Positions 1-8,548 of a stretch of DNA of 64,000 bases are shown here, in pieces (the stretch's first letter is position 1; every line of letters begins with the position of its first letter). The stretch is from contig NZ_CP047946.1 of NCBI RefSeq assembly GCF_014279655.1, positions 124,001 through 188,000 on the forward strand. The letters are read 5' to 3'. Origin of the DNA: Synechococcus sp. ROS8604 (GTDB taxonomy: Bacteria; Cyanobacteriota; Cyanobacteriia; PCC-6307; Cyanobiaceae). A program made the translations under genes and the position numbers. The notes under the pieces are model-generated. The model worked only from the letters and a program-made list of their open reading frames with translations, was not told the DNA's origin and made no database searches.

Positions 1-426
1 TTAAGTCAAGAGCTGGGCCGCACCCCCTCGGTAACGGAATTGGCCTCGTTTGTGGAACTTCCTGAAGAGGAAGTGAAGGATTTGATGTGCCGTGCCCGTC
101 AGCCTGTGAGCTTGGAGATGAAGGTGGGAGATGGGGATGACACCGAATTGCTGGAGCTGCTGGCCGGTGATGCTGAGCTGCCGTCTGAACAGGTGGAAGG
201 CGAATGCTTGAAGGGAGACCTGCGTGATCTATTGAGTCAGCTGCCTGAATTGCAGGGAAAGGTGTTGCGTATGCGCTACGGGATGGACGGGGAAGAGCCG
301 ATGAGCCTCACGGGCATTGGCCGCATCATTGGCATCAGTCGTGACCGCGTGCGCAACTTGGAGCGCGATGGCCTAGCTGGATTGCGTCGTCTAAGCGATC
401 AAGTTGAAGCTTATGTTGCATGTTAA
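1..426 (+). CDS. RNA polymerase sigma-70 factor, C-terminal part (5' end outside window)
   Basis: The reading frame is open from base 1, so only the last 141 residues are seen. They correspond to sigma regions 3 and 4: an N-terminal helical stretch ending in VSLEMKVGDGDDTEL, then the region 4 core LPELQGKVLRMRYGMDG and a helix-turn-helix, GRIIGISRDRVRNLERDGL, that would bind the -35 element. This pattern is typical of cyanobacterial group 2 (non-essential, SigB/C/D-like) sigma factors. The last residues, LSDQVEAYVAC, are repeated in slightly different form at 1263-1298, so the present 3' end may have been exchanged during an insertion. The exact paralog cannot be named without the N-terminus. 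Confidence 0.9.
   Translation, partial: LSQELGRTPSVTELASFVELPEEEVKDLMCRARQPVSLEMKVGDGDDTELLELLAGDAELPSEQVEGECLKGDLRDLLSQLPELQGKVLRMRYGMDGEEPMSLTGIGRIIGISRDRVRNLERDGLAGLRRLSDQVEAYVAC
391..426 (+). repeat. Left copy of sigma-gene 3' end repeat
   Basis: These 36 bases encode LSDQVEAYVAC plus stop, the end of the sigma gene. Aligned by eye with 1263-1298 without gaps, 28 of 36 bases match and the translations differ at only two residues (DQ versus EK). Most differences are therefore silent, as expected for two alleles of one gene end and not for chance similarity. Confidence 0.75.
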
Positions 427-662
427 AAGATAACAGCTCAGTTAGTTGACTTTTCTGAAAAATTTTACTAGCTGCTCAAAGTTAAGATAGCCAGCTTGGA
501 TCGAATCTTGTTTTTTAATAATTAATTTGGTTTAATTCAAAATTATATCATTTTCTATAGTTTATTTTTAAATTTTGAATTTATTGTTATGAGTTTATTG
601 CGGCATTTGCTATTAAATGCCTTTAGGATGTATATCTTTGCTGTCTTTGATCGGTGCATAAA
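427..662. other. AT-rich intergenic stretch
   Basis: This stretch is strongly AT-rich compared with the sigma gene before it and holds no reading frame that looks coding. It probably carries the promoter of the methyltransferase, but no clear promoter element or terminator hairpin was recognised. Confidence 0.5.
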
Positions 663-664
663 GC

Positions 665-1267
665 ATGAATAACACGTGCTTGCCAGTTTTTTTACATGTT
701 GGTTGCGGTCCTCAAGGCCAATCTGAAACTCCCTTTGCGGATAAGGTATGGAAGGAGATCCGACTGGATATTGATTCGTCTGTACAGCCAGATGTAGTGG
801 GCACTATGACTGACATGGCTGCAGTTGGAGATTGCACAGTTGATGCGGTTTATTCTTCTCACAACATTGAGCATCTTTACCCTCATGAAGTCCCTACTGC
901 CTTGGATGAGTTCCGTAGGGTCTTAAAGCCTGAAGGTTTCGTCTTGATTACCTGCCCAGATTTGCAGTCAGTCTGTCGTCTGATCGCTGAAGATAAGCTT
1001 TGTGATCCTGCTTATGAAAGTGGGATGGGACCTATTGCGCCACTTGATATTCTTTATGGCCACAGGGCTTCGTTGCAAAAGGGTAATTTATATATGGCCC
1101 ATCGATGTGGGTTTACGGCCAAAGTGTTGGGGGGAACTTTGCGCCAGGCGGGATTTTTGTCTGCTGTGAAGTCGCGTTCCAGGGCTTTCGACCTTTGGGC
1201 AATTGGTGCTGTTAATCAATCGGAAGAATGGCTACTTGAGCACGCTAATCATTTCTTTCCTGCTTAG
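665..1267 (+). CDS. Class I SAM-dependent methyltransferase
   Basis: A 200-residue protein with the methyltransferase type 11 layout: a glycine-rich SAM-binding loop HVGCG (residues 11-15), an acidic residue after strand 2 (RLDID), the segment DAVYSSHNIEHLYPHE, in which SHNIEH matches the usual post-strand-4 motif, and FRRVLKPEGFVLITCPD for strand 5. Similar proteins sit in surface-polysaccharide and natural-product clusters, but the substrate is unknown. It is preceded by an AT-rich gap, followed by a second copy of the sigma 3' end, and is itself less GC-rich than nearby core genes. These signs suggest it was acquired as a small insertion. Its stop codon lies inside the right-hand repeat copy. 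Confidence 0.8.
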   Translation: MNNTCLPVFLHVGCGPQGQSETPFADKVWKEIRLDIDSSVQPDVVGTMTDMAAVGDCTVDAVYSSHNIEHLYPHEVPTALDEFRRVLKPEGFVLITCPDLQSVCRLIAEDKLCDPAYESGMGPIAPLDILYGHRASLQKGNLYMAHRCGFTAKVLGGTLRQAGFLSAVKSRSRAFDLWAIGAVNQSEEWLLEHANHFFPA

Positions 1268-1298
1268 CGAAAAAGTAGAAGCCTATGTTGCTTGCTGA
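1263..1298 (+). repeat. Right copy of sigma-gene 3' end repeat, displaced gene end
   Basis: Read in frame from 1263, these bases encode LSEKVEAYVAC and a TGA stop, nearly the same tail as the sigma gene ending at 426. The convergent hydrolase gene stops at 1283, inside this copy. A sigma gene ending here would overlap its neighbour by 16 bases, a normal arrangement in compact genomes. This suggests the right copy is the original gene end and the left copy arrived with the inserted DNA. Confidence 0.7.
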
Positions 1299-2281
1299 TT
1301 GAGAATCAGCAGTAAACGTTCATTTACTTCGCTTGGAGATTCGTCATGGGGGCAATGTCCTGCATGGGGAATCACCAATAGAGATTGAATGCAATCAAAT
1401 TGTTGTTCCCAGTTTTTGGCCTCTTTGACCGGTTCCCAGGGATCAGCTTCCCCCCAAATCATGTGAACGGGAAGGGATAGGGATTCCAGTAAAGACGGCG
1501 CCAAATGATCATTAAAGAGGTTGATAAATCCGCGAAACGCTTCAGGGGCTCCTGGTCTTTGGCTTGGTTTGAATAAAAGCGAGACCAAGTCATCATCCAC
1601 ATTGCTCCCACTGGGATAGGCCTGATGGAGCACGCTACGGATCAGCGCTGGGCGGGCCGCATTGCGGAAAAGGGCTGTGCTCAGCCAGCGCTGACTTACC
1701 AGGGTTTTAAGGAGGGGGCGGATCCAAGCCATCCAGGCAGGTTGCGTTGCCAATTGCTTGTCATCCATGAGCCGCTGCGCGCAGTCGATCAGTACCACAC
1801 CCTCGCAGGACACACTTTGGCTCTGCTCTTGCAAAAGTTGTGCGGCTCTGAGGGCAACGACGCCTCCAATGGAATTTCCCACCAACACCACAGGTTGTTG
1901 CACGACCTGTTGGCAGAAAGCCACCACCTGTGCCGCCCAGAGATCAAAGCTGTAGCAAAGGTTGTCACCTTCAACGGCATCGTTGTCGCTGAAGTCGTCG
2001 CCGAGAAGTGCTCGCGGTTGACTGCTCGTGCCAAAGCCGATCAGGTCGATGGCATACGTGTTAGCAGCGTTGGCCAGCACCGGCATGTTGTATCTCCAGT
2101 GCTCTTTGCAAGCTCCGAAACCGTGAATTAGCACAACGGCTAAGGCATGCTCTGGATCAGGTTTGTTTGGCTTTTGGCAGCTCCACCCCACTTGCAATGG
2201 CTGACCACAAGGACTGGTCCAGGTCCAGGGTTCTGGAGGGTCAGGGTGCATTGGCAACTGTGGATTCACCGGAGCCGGCAT
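1283..2281 (-). CDS. Alpha/beta hydrolase
   Basis: A 332-residue alpha/beta-hydrolase fold protein. The oxyanion-hole segment is VLIHGFGACKEHWR, the nucleophile elbow is VLVGNSIGG (serine in GNSIGG), the acid is likely in MIWGEADPWEP, and the catalytic histidine is in IPHAGHCPHDESP. The family includes esterases, haloalkane dehalogenases and chlorophyll-related hydrolases, and the substrate is not evident. The ATG at 2281 overlaps the 3' end of the upstream RND gene. A TTG at 2293 and an ATG at 2251 are alternatives. It looks co-transcribed with the RND pump and adaptor. Confidence 0.85.
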   Translation of the reverse strand: MPAPVNPQLPMHPDPPEPWTWTSPCGQPLQVGWSCQKPNKPDPEHALAVVLIHGFGACKEHWRYNMPVLANAANTYAIDLIGFGTSSQPRALLGDDFSDNDAVEGDNLCYSFDLWAAQVVAFCQQVVQQPVVLVGNSIGGVVALRAAQLLQEQSQSVSCEGVVLIDCAQRLMDDKQLATQPAWMAWIRPLLKTLVSQRWLSTALFRNAARPALIRSVLHQAYPSGSNVDDDLVSLLFKPSQRPGAPEAFRGFINLFNDHLAPSLLESLSLPVHMIWGEADPWEPVKEAKNWEQQFDCIQSLLVIPHAGHCPHDESPSEVNERLLLILNQQAT

Positions 2282-5200
2282 GTTTGTGACCAAACCATCG
2301 GGAACTGAGGCCCTTCACTACAACATAGAAAGGCGGCACTACTCCCAGAGAAAGAATGGTGGCTACGATTAAGCCACCAAAAATTACGGTGCCAAGAGAT
2401 TGTTGGCTTTGAGCTCCTGCCCCATTGGCAACCACTAGGGGGAGAAATCCTGCCAAGGCAGCAATGGCTGTCATCAGGATTGGTCGCAGACGTGACTCTG
2501 CTGATGTGATGACAGCTTCTGTAGGGGTTTTGCCTGATTCGAGCTGCTGTTCTGCAACTTCCACGATCAAAATTCCATTCTTGGCGGCAAGGCCAATCAG
2601 GGTCACCAAACCGACCTGGGCATAGATATTTAAGTCGATCGAGCGGATCGCCAGAAAGGCCAGGGCCCCCAGCATTGCCAGAGGTACTGTCATCAGGATG
2701 ATCACCGGTGTGATGTAACTCTCGTATTGAGCTGAAAGCACTAGATAAACAATTAATATCCCAAGTCCGAAGACTAAAATACTGGCGTTTCCTGCTGAGA
2801 GTTGAAGTGCTGCGAGTCCTGTAAAGGCGTAGCCAATGTTGTTGAAATTAAGTTTTTGGAAGAGGGTTTGAATGGTGCTTAAGGCTTGCCCAGAACTTGT
2901 GCCGACGGCTTGTACGCCTTGAATTAATATCGACCTGTAGAGGTTGTAATGGCTAATAATTGGAGGAGCACTATCTAAATTAGCTGATGCAAACTGAGAC
3001 ACTTGTATTAAGTCTCCATCTCTGCTTTTCACGTAGTAATTGAGGATGTTGTCAATGGCCGAGCGTTCTTCGGCCGTTGACTGAACATAAACATTGCGTA
3101 CTTGACCATTTTCATAGGTTAGACCCGTGTAGCTGCCACCGGCGAGAGTTGAGATGGTTTTCATTGCATCTTGATAGTCCACATTGAGTGCACCCATCAC
3201 TGACCTATCTATGTTGACGCCGAAGGCTGGAGCACTAGGAATAAACTGGGAATACAAGGATGAAAATAGACCACTCTCCTTGCCAGCTTTCACCAGTCGC
3301 TGGGCTTGAGTGTTCAGCTGATTGAAAGTGTAGTTACCGCTCAGATCGTTAAATTGAAGAGAAAAACCACCTTGCGCAGAAAATCCTGGTACAGCAGGTG
3401 GCTGTCCAACGCGGACAAAGCCACTGTTCAATTGAATGAACTTTGCATTTAATCGATCTGCGATCGCGAAAGAACTATGTTTTTCTCCTGAGCGCTCACT
3501 TAATGGCTTTAGTCCGAGTAGGATCGCTCCTTGGTCAGGGCTTGAGCCGTTAAATCCAAAGCCGTTAATTACACTGCTGTTGAGGATATCTTTTTCTTGT
3601 TCGAGAATCGAAGCGATTTCGCTACCAACGATTTCGGTTTGGCTCAAAGAGGCGCCGTTTTGCAGCTGATAAAAACCCATCAGGTAACCCTGATCTTCAT
3701 CGGGGATGAAGGCTGCTGGTAAAGCCATGAACGCTAATCCGGTGACGATAATACCGCTGCCTAAGGCCACCATCACCCATCGTCTTGCTGCGATCAGTGT
3801 CCTGATCAAATATGAGTATCCACGCTCTAAACGCGCAAAATTTGTATTAAAGAGTCGAAAAATGATGGCGAGGTTGGCACCAGCGAGACCGAACAACACC
3901 ATGCCCAGTGGATAGGTCCATGCCCCAAATGAGGCTGCACTGAAGCGGCCGAAGGCGAGACCGACAATGACGCCTGCAGTTGGCCAGATCCAGCCCCGTG
4001 GTTCAGGTGCTTCGTCGCCGCGTAACAGCAATCCAGAGAGCATGGGTGAAAACGTCAGTGCGTTGAAGGCGGAAATCGCGATGGAGAAGGCGATCGTTAG
4101 GGCGAATTGTTTGTAGATGATGCCGATGCTGCCCGGATAAAATGCGACTGGAACAAAAACAGCCATCAGAACCAAAGCCGTTGAAACCAACGCGCCAAAG
4201 AGCTCTCCCATGCAGCTCAGAGCTGCTTGGCGAGGTCTCATTCCCGATTCAATGTTTTTCGAAACAGCTTCGATAACGACGATTGCGTCGTCGACCACAA
4301 GGCCTGTGGCTAAGACCAATCCAAGGAGAGTCAGTTGGTTAATTGAGAATCCAAATACCTTGATGAAGGCGAAGGTTCCGATCAAGGAAATCGGAATCGC
4401 AAGGCTTGGAACAATGGTGGCGCGCCAATTCTGGAGAAAGAGAAAAAGGATTAGCAGCACCAATACAATTGCTAAACCCAGTGCATCGACAACACCGTCC
4501 ACTGAAGACTCGATAAACTGCCCAACGTTGTAGATTTGATTAACTGAAACTCCTGGTGGAACTTTTGTCGCAAATTCATCAATCTTGTTGATCACGTCTT
4601 TGGCTACATCAAGAGCATTGCTGTCGGAGGTTTGGTAAATGGCGATAGATATGGCATCATGCTTCTTGGAATTAATTGCCGAAGTTGTGTAGTCATTGAA
4701 GCCGTATGTGACTTCTCCTACATCTCGAAATCTCAATAAATTTCCGCTGCTTGTGCGGCCTACGATCAGATTCTCAAAGTCATCAATCGATAGTAAATTA
4801 CCGTTGCCCTCAACGAGTAGTGGATAGGTATAGGCCTGGTCACCCGATGCAGGTGGTCCTCCCACCAAGCCTCCTACCGCCGTACTGTTTTGGGCCTGTA
4901 GAGCGCTAACTATGTCGTTGGCGATAAGGTTGTTGGCTTTGAGTTTATTGGGATCAGCAAATAAACGATAAGCAGGATTGCTGCCGCCGATGATAGTGAC
5001 GTTGGCCACTCCTGGCACGCGTCCAAGTTGGTAATAAAGTTTGTCATAAATCAGGCCATTAAGGTAGGCGGAATCAAATTGCCCCTGTGTTGAAGACACT
5101 TGGTAAGCAAGTAGGATTGAAGGGGTGCTCTGCTTGACTGAAACACCTAAATTTGCGACTTGAGAGGGTAGCTGGTGCATCGCCAGAGAAACTCTGTTTT

Positions 5201-5528
5201 GCACGTTTACCTGTGCTATATCAATATTAGTTGACTCGTTGAAATAGACTGAAATGAGGCTTTGGCCCTCCATATTGCTTGTGGAGGAGATATAAGCTGC
5301 GTCAGGTACACCATTGATTTGCTGTTCAAGCGGGTTTGTTACTGCTTGCTCCGTAGCTAAAGAGTTGGCGCCATTGTAAGTGGCTGTAACTGATATTAAA
5401 GGTGGTGCAATGTTAGGGAGATTCGCTATTGGCAGGCTGGGGATTGCAATGATCCCCAGCAATACAATTAAAATGCTACAGACTGTGGTGAGAACAGGCT
5501 TCCTGATGAAATTATCCGAAAATGCCAT
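2241..5528 (-). CDS. RND efflux pump inner-membrane transporter (AcrB/HAE1 type)
   Basis: At 1095 residues this is slightly longer than AcrB (1049). It opens with the typical first transmembrane segment (NFIRKPVLTTVCSILIVLLG) and has the two duplicated halves with large periplasmic loops and twelve expected membrane helices. The proton-relay aspartates appear in LVVDDAIVVIEAV (TM4) and the partner lysine in GLAAKNGILIVEVAE (TM10). It would export hydrophobic or amphiphilic compounds using the proton gradient, with the lipoprotein adaptor encoded 4 bases upstream. A TolC-like outer-membrane partner is not in the window. The pump substrate cannot be read from sequence. Confidence 0.95.
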   Translation of the reverse strand: MAFSDNFIRKPVLTTVCSILIVLLGIIAIPSLPIANLPNIAPPLISVTATYNGANSLATEQAVTNPLEQQINGVPDAAYISSTSNMEGQSLISVYFNESTNIDIAQVNVQNRVSLAMHQLPSQVANLGVSVKQSTPSILLAYQVSSTQGQFDSAYLNGLIYDKLYYQLGRVPGVANVTIIGGSNPAYRLFADPNKLKANNLIANDIVSALQAQNSTAVGGLVGGPPASGDQAYTYPLLVEGNGNLLSIDDFENLIVGRTSSGNLLRFRDVGEVTYGFNDYTTSAINSKKHDAISIAIYQTSDSNALDVAKDVINKIDEFATKVPPGVSVNQIYNVGQFIESSVDGVVDALGLAIVLVLLILFLFLQNWRATIVPSLAIPISLIGTFAFIKVFGFSINQLTLLGLVLATGLVVDDAIVVIEAVSKNIESGMRPRQAALSCMGELFGALVSTALVLMAVFVPVAFYPGSIGIIYKQFALTIAFSIAISAFNALTFSPMLSGLLLRGDEAPEPRGWIWPTAGVIVGLAFGRFSAASFGAWTYPLGMVLFGLAGANLAIIFRLFNTNFARLERGYSYLIRTLIAARRWVMVALGSGIIVTGLAFMALPAAFIPDEDQGYLMGFYQLQNGASLSQTEIVGSEIASILEQEKDILNSSVINGFGFNGSSPDQGAILLGLKPLSERSGEKHSSFAIADRLNAKFIQLNSGFVRVGQPPAVPGFSAQGGFSLQFNDLSGNYTFNQLNTQAQRLVKAGKESGLFSSLYSQFIPSAPAFGVNIDRSVMGALNVDYQDAMKTISTLAGGSYTGLTYENGQVRNVYVQSTAEERSAIDNILNYYVKSRDGDLIQVSQFASANLDSAPPIISHYNLYRSILIQGVQAVGTSSGQALSTIQTLFQKLNFNNIGYAFTGLAALQLSAGNASILVFGLGILIVYLVLSAQYESYITPVIILMTVPLAMLGALAFLAIRSIDLNIYAQVGLVTLIGLAAKNGILIVEVAEQQLESGKTPTEAVITSAESRLRPILMTAIAALAGFLPLVVANGAGAQSQQSLGTVIFGGLIVATILSLGVVPPFYVVVKGLSSRWFGHKHAGSGESTVANAP

Positions 5529-5532
5529 GAAT

Positions 5533-6699
5533 TTAGTTGATCCCGCCAGATGAGTTAACGGTTGTTGCCTTTACGGGCATGCCACTTTTCAGACGAGCAG
5601 TATTACTTACTGCAACATATTCTCCTTCTCGTAGGCCTGACTCGACTGGGTATGTATTGTTGTCGAGTGGACCAAGTTGTACTGGCCTTTGTATGACAAT
5701 AGTTGTGTCACCGGGCAGTTCTTCAAGCTTCTTTTTATCTGCTTCTTGAATTGTCGTTGATGCTTTGATTTTGGTTAAAATCTGATTTAGTGGCTTCACT
5801 ACGTATACAAAGGATTTCTCGGCTTCCATGAAAACGGCTTGAACCGGTACGCCGAGGCCTTGCGTTCTGCTCGTAATGATCTCGCTGTTGACAAACTGTC
5901 CGGTTTTAAGTTGGTTTGTGAGATTTGGAAAAGTCGCTTTTACTTTGACTGTATTTGCACCTTCATCAGTTCCTGGAAGTCCAAAGTAGGGTGAAATAAA
6001 AGTAATTTTTCCTTGCCCAACGATGGGTGGTTTTCCTTGTGATGCGACATTTACATCTTGTCCAATTTTGATTCGGTTGGCTTGAGTGGCAGGGATTTGC
6101 ATCAAAGTCCAAAGGGTTGAATTGTTGACAATTCCTGTGATTGCTTCCCCCGTTTTAATGTAGTCCCCAATTTTGACAGTATCGAGATCACCGACAATTC
6201 CATCAATTGGTGACCGCACAAACTTGTAATTAAGGGTGGCCTTGTCAGTAATAGCCTGGTCGCGAGATTGAATCGCCAATGTGGCGTAGTAGTCTCTCTG
6301 TTTCGCTGATGTTGCTCCCCGCTCGTAAAGATATTGATAGCGTTCAGCGTTAATGAAATTTGTTCTTGCTTCCGCTTTTGAAGCGTTGAGTGCAGCACTC
6401 TGCTGCGTGTTGTCTAATACGATAATGATTTGACCTGCTTGTACCGTGTCTCCTTCTTTTACCAATTTCTTGATCACTCTTCCATCGGTTTCTGGTCGAA
6501 GTGCCACATTGGTTGTGGACTCGAGCACACTGACCGTATTTACGCTTTGCTTAAAACTACTGTCTGTAATTTTGGCAGTTTGAACTGCTAGGGCTTGTCT
6601 ATTGGAATTGTTAGTCTGACTGCATGCTGCAAGGGCAGCTGACGCTATCAGAGCAAAAGTGAGTGGACCGCGCACACGGGTGTGTATTTCTCTACTCAT
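5533..6699 (-). CDS. RND efflux periplasmic adaptor (membrane fusion lipoprotein)
   Basis: The 388-residue protein starts at the ATG at 6699, giving a signal peptide with a lipobox ending LAAC, so it should be a lipoprotein. A longer frame to 6726 exists but would spoil the signal peptide. The lipoyl-like and hairpin parts are visible in EGDTVQAGQIIIVLDNTQ and RSPIDGIVGDLDTVKIGDY, followed by the beta-barrel region. It bridges the RND pump to an outer-membrane channel. It ends 4 bases before the pump gene, so the two are one operon. A decayed paralog lies just upstream (about 7230-8190). Confidence 0.93.
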   Translation of the reverse strand: MSREIHTRVRGPLTFALIASAALAACSQTNNSNRQALAVQTAKITDSSFKQSVNTVSVLESTTNVALRPETDGRVIKKLVKEGDTVQAGQIIIVLDNTQQSAALNASKAEARTNFINAERYQYLYERGATSAKQRDYYATLAIQSRDQAITDKATLNYKFVRSPIDGIVGDLDTVKIGDYIKTGEAITGIVNNSTLWTLMQIPATQANRIKIGQDVNVASQGKPPIVGQGKITFISPYFGLPGTDEGANTVKVKATFPNLTNQLKTGQFVNSEIITSRTQGLGVPVQAVFMEAEKSFVYVVKPLNQILTKIKASTTIQEADKKKLEELPGDTTIVIQRPVQLGPLDNNTYPVESGLREGEYVAVSNTARLKSGMPVKATTVNSSGGIN

Positions 6700-6999
6700 G
6701 TTACTGATTCCTAGCGTTCTCGCCAAGCTTTTGTTAATGATTGATAGGTATTCCTTCTTTTGTTGTCATGAAAGCGAGATGGGCGCAACTTGTCAGTGAG
6801 AGTTTGAGTGCTTACTGCAAACATCTATAAATATGGTGTTTTGGATTCAAGGCCCTTGGTATTCAAAGTCCCAATGAGGAGGCTGTTTTTGTGGGTTTGT
6901 CAGTGTTTATAGATTGTTTTCTGTGTGCAGCTTTCGGTTTGGAGTATTGCAGCTGCTTTAAGGTTGAGGATTTAAGTGATTTTATTCTGATTGGGCGTA

Positions 7000-7185
7000 T
7001 CAATCCTCGGTTGACGGGTTTTCAAGCATTTTTGCGAGGCGGTTAGTGTTATCAACGTGAGCTTCTGGATCGCCTACTAACCTGAAATCGCCATTCTGTT
7101 GCCACCAATTGAGTTTCAGGTTGCTAGCTCTATTATCAATGCCAGCCATTTGAAAGCCACCTTTGTTTTGCCATCGGCAAGGCAC
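7000..7185 (-). CDS. Small hypothetical protein, possibly a remnant
   Basis: This minus-strand frame gives a soluble polypeptide with protein-like composition ending NRLAKMLENPSTED. A GTG at 7185 gives 61 residues. The frame stays open to about 7230, reading GSLGELQELVCQLGVP before the GTG, but without a standard start codon. It lies between the intact and the decayed RND adaptors and resembles neither. It could be a small conserved protein with an unusual start or the tail of a lost gene. I do not recognise the family. Confidence 0.4.
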   Translation of the reverse strand: MPCRWQNKGGFQMAGIDNRASNLKLNWWQQNGDFRLVGDPEAHVDNTNRLAKMLENPSTED

Positions 7186-7229
7186 TCCGAGTTGGCAGAC
7201 GAGTTCTTGTAATTCTCCCAGGCTTCCTT

Positions 7230-8190
7230 AGAAATGTATGTTTATCTTTAATTGCCTTTGCTACTTTTGAGCGGTGACAGCGCCTGCTTTTGGGGACCAC
7301 TTCATAAACAAAAGGCTGTTGCGCTTGCATCACCACGGCCTGCACCCGTAACGACATCTAGGCACTCGATCCTGTAATGATTTCGGAGGACACCTATTGG
7401 CTTTTGTTGAATTGTCCGGTGAGGTTGGAGAACACCGCCTTCACCATCAGGGTGTTGGAAGGGTTGCTGGCTTCTGGAATGGCGTGGCATGGCGATACAA
7501 CGGTGATTGTGCTTTCACCAGTGATTTGTGGGGTGGATGCGATGCGAGTTGTACAGGTTGCCCCACCTTGATCTGGGATCCCCGTGCGGCATGAATTTCC
7601 ATCAAGGTCCATATGGTGGGGATGTCCTCAATGTCGGTGATGATGTCTCCTGTATTGACGTAATCGCCGATTTTTACGGCGTCCAAGTCACCCACCACAC
7701 CATCAATAGGAGAGCGAATAAATTTGTAATTAAGATTGGACTTGTCTGCGACGGCTTGATCCCGAGATTGGATCACCTTGGTCTCGTAGGCATCACGGCG
7801 CTTTGCGGATGCGGCTCCTTGTTCGTAGAGAAAAGGATAACGCTTAGCATTCACTCTGTCGTAGCGAGCTTGTGATCGAGATGTATCGAGCTGAGCGCTG
7901 AGTTGCGTGTTGTCAAGCACAAGAATCACTTGACCCGCCCTCACTTGATCTCCTTAACTGACCATTTTCTTGGTCACTTTTTCATTGGGTGCTGGTCGAA
8001 GTGCCACATTGGTTTTGGGTCCTAGAGGGCTTACGACTTTGATGCTGGGTTGGAATCGGCCCTGGAAATCGTTGCGGTGTGATGGATAAAAAAGTTGTGC
8101 CGGATGCTTGCTCTGGCCGCATCCTGCAAGCGCAACGGTGAGAGTCAGTCCAACAGCAAGGGGGCCGCACAGTGCAACCGATGAGTTTCG
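7230..8190 (-). pseudogene. Decayed RND periplasmic adaptor, paralog of the intact copy
   Basis: Pieces in several minus-strand frames align in order with the intact adaptor at 5533-6699. A signal peptide with lipobox ending VALAGC lies near 8130, and NVALRPAPNEKVTKKMVS near 7990 is followed by an in-frame TAA at about 7955. The longest piece (7447-7944) carries RAGQVILVLDNTQ, LYEQGAASAKRRD and RSPIDGVVGDLDAVKIGDY. A later fragment has VQAVVMQAQQPFVYEV (about 7310-7350). At least one stop and several frame changes rule out a working protein. A matching second pump gene is absent. Confidence 0.9.
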
Positions 8191-8197
8191 CGGACAT

Positions 8198-8548
8198 TGT
8201 GGCCTTTGGCGACCGATGACGCCTTAACGAGTTGTGTGTTGCAAGGCGTTGAGCTCGATCTTGCTCAGATCTGCTCGCTTACTCCTGAACGGTCCGAATG
8301 TCAGAACATCACGCGTGGATCGATTTGGCCAAAGTGGTTGATGAGATCGGGCAGTCCCTTCTCGTTCCGCGTTGCGATCGTTTCATTCTTAGGTGCTTGA
8401 TTGTTTTTGGAGGCAGTAATAAGTCTCTTTGAATATGAATGATTATGCGGATTATGCTGTTTTGGCCTATGATTGAATTGATTAATGCTTTGTTGCTCAG
8501 GATTCTTGTGGCGAAGGGATTGATTGGAAAAGTGATTTGTTCCTTCGC
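8198..8548. other. Intergenic region without a recognised gene
   Basis: About 350 bases between the decayed adaptor and the receptor-like channel gene. Short frames exist on both strands. One minus-strand frame near 8320-8390 reads NEKGLPDLINHFGQIDPRVMF and could be the tail of a lost gene, but it has no start or partner and I do not recognise it. The AT-rich part after 8400 probably holds the promoter of the next gene. Confidence 0.4.
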
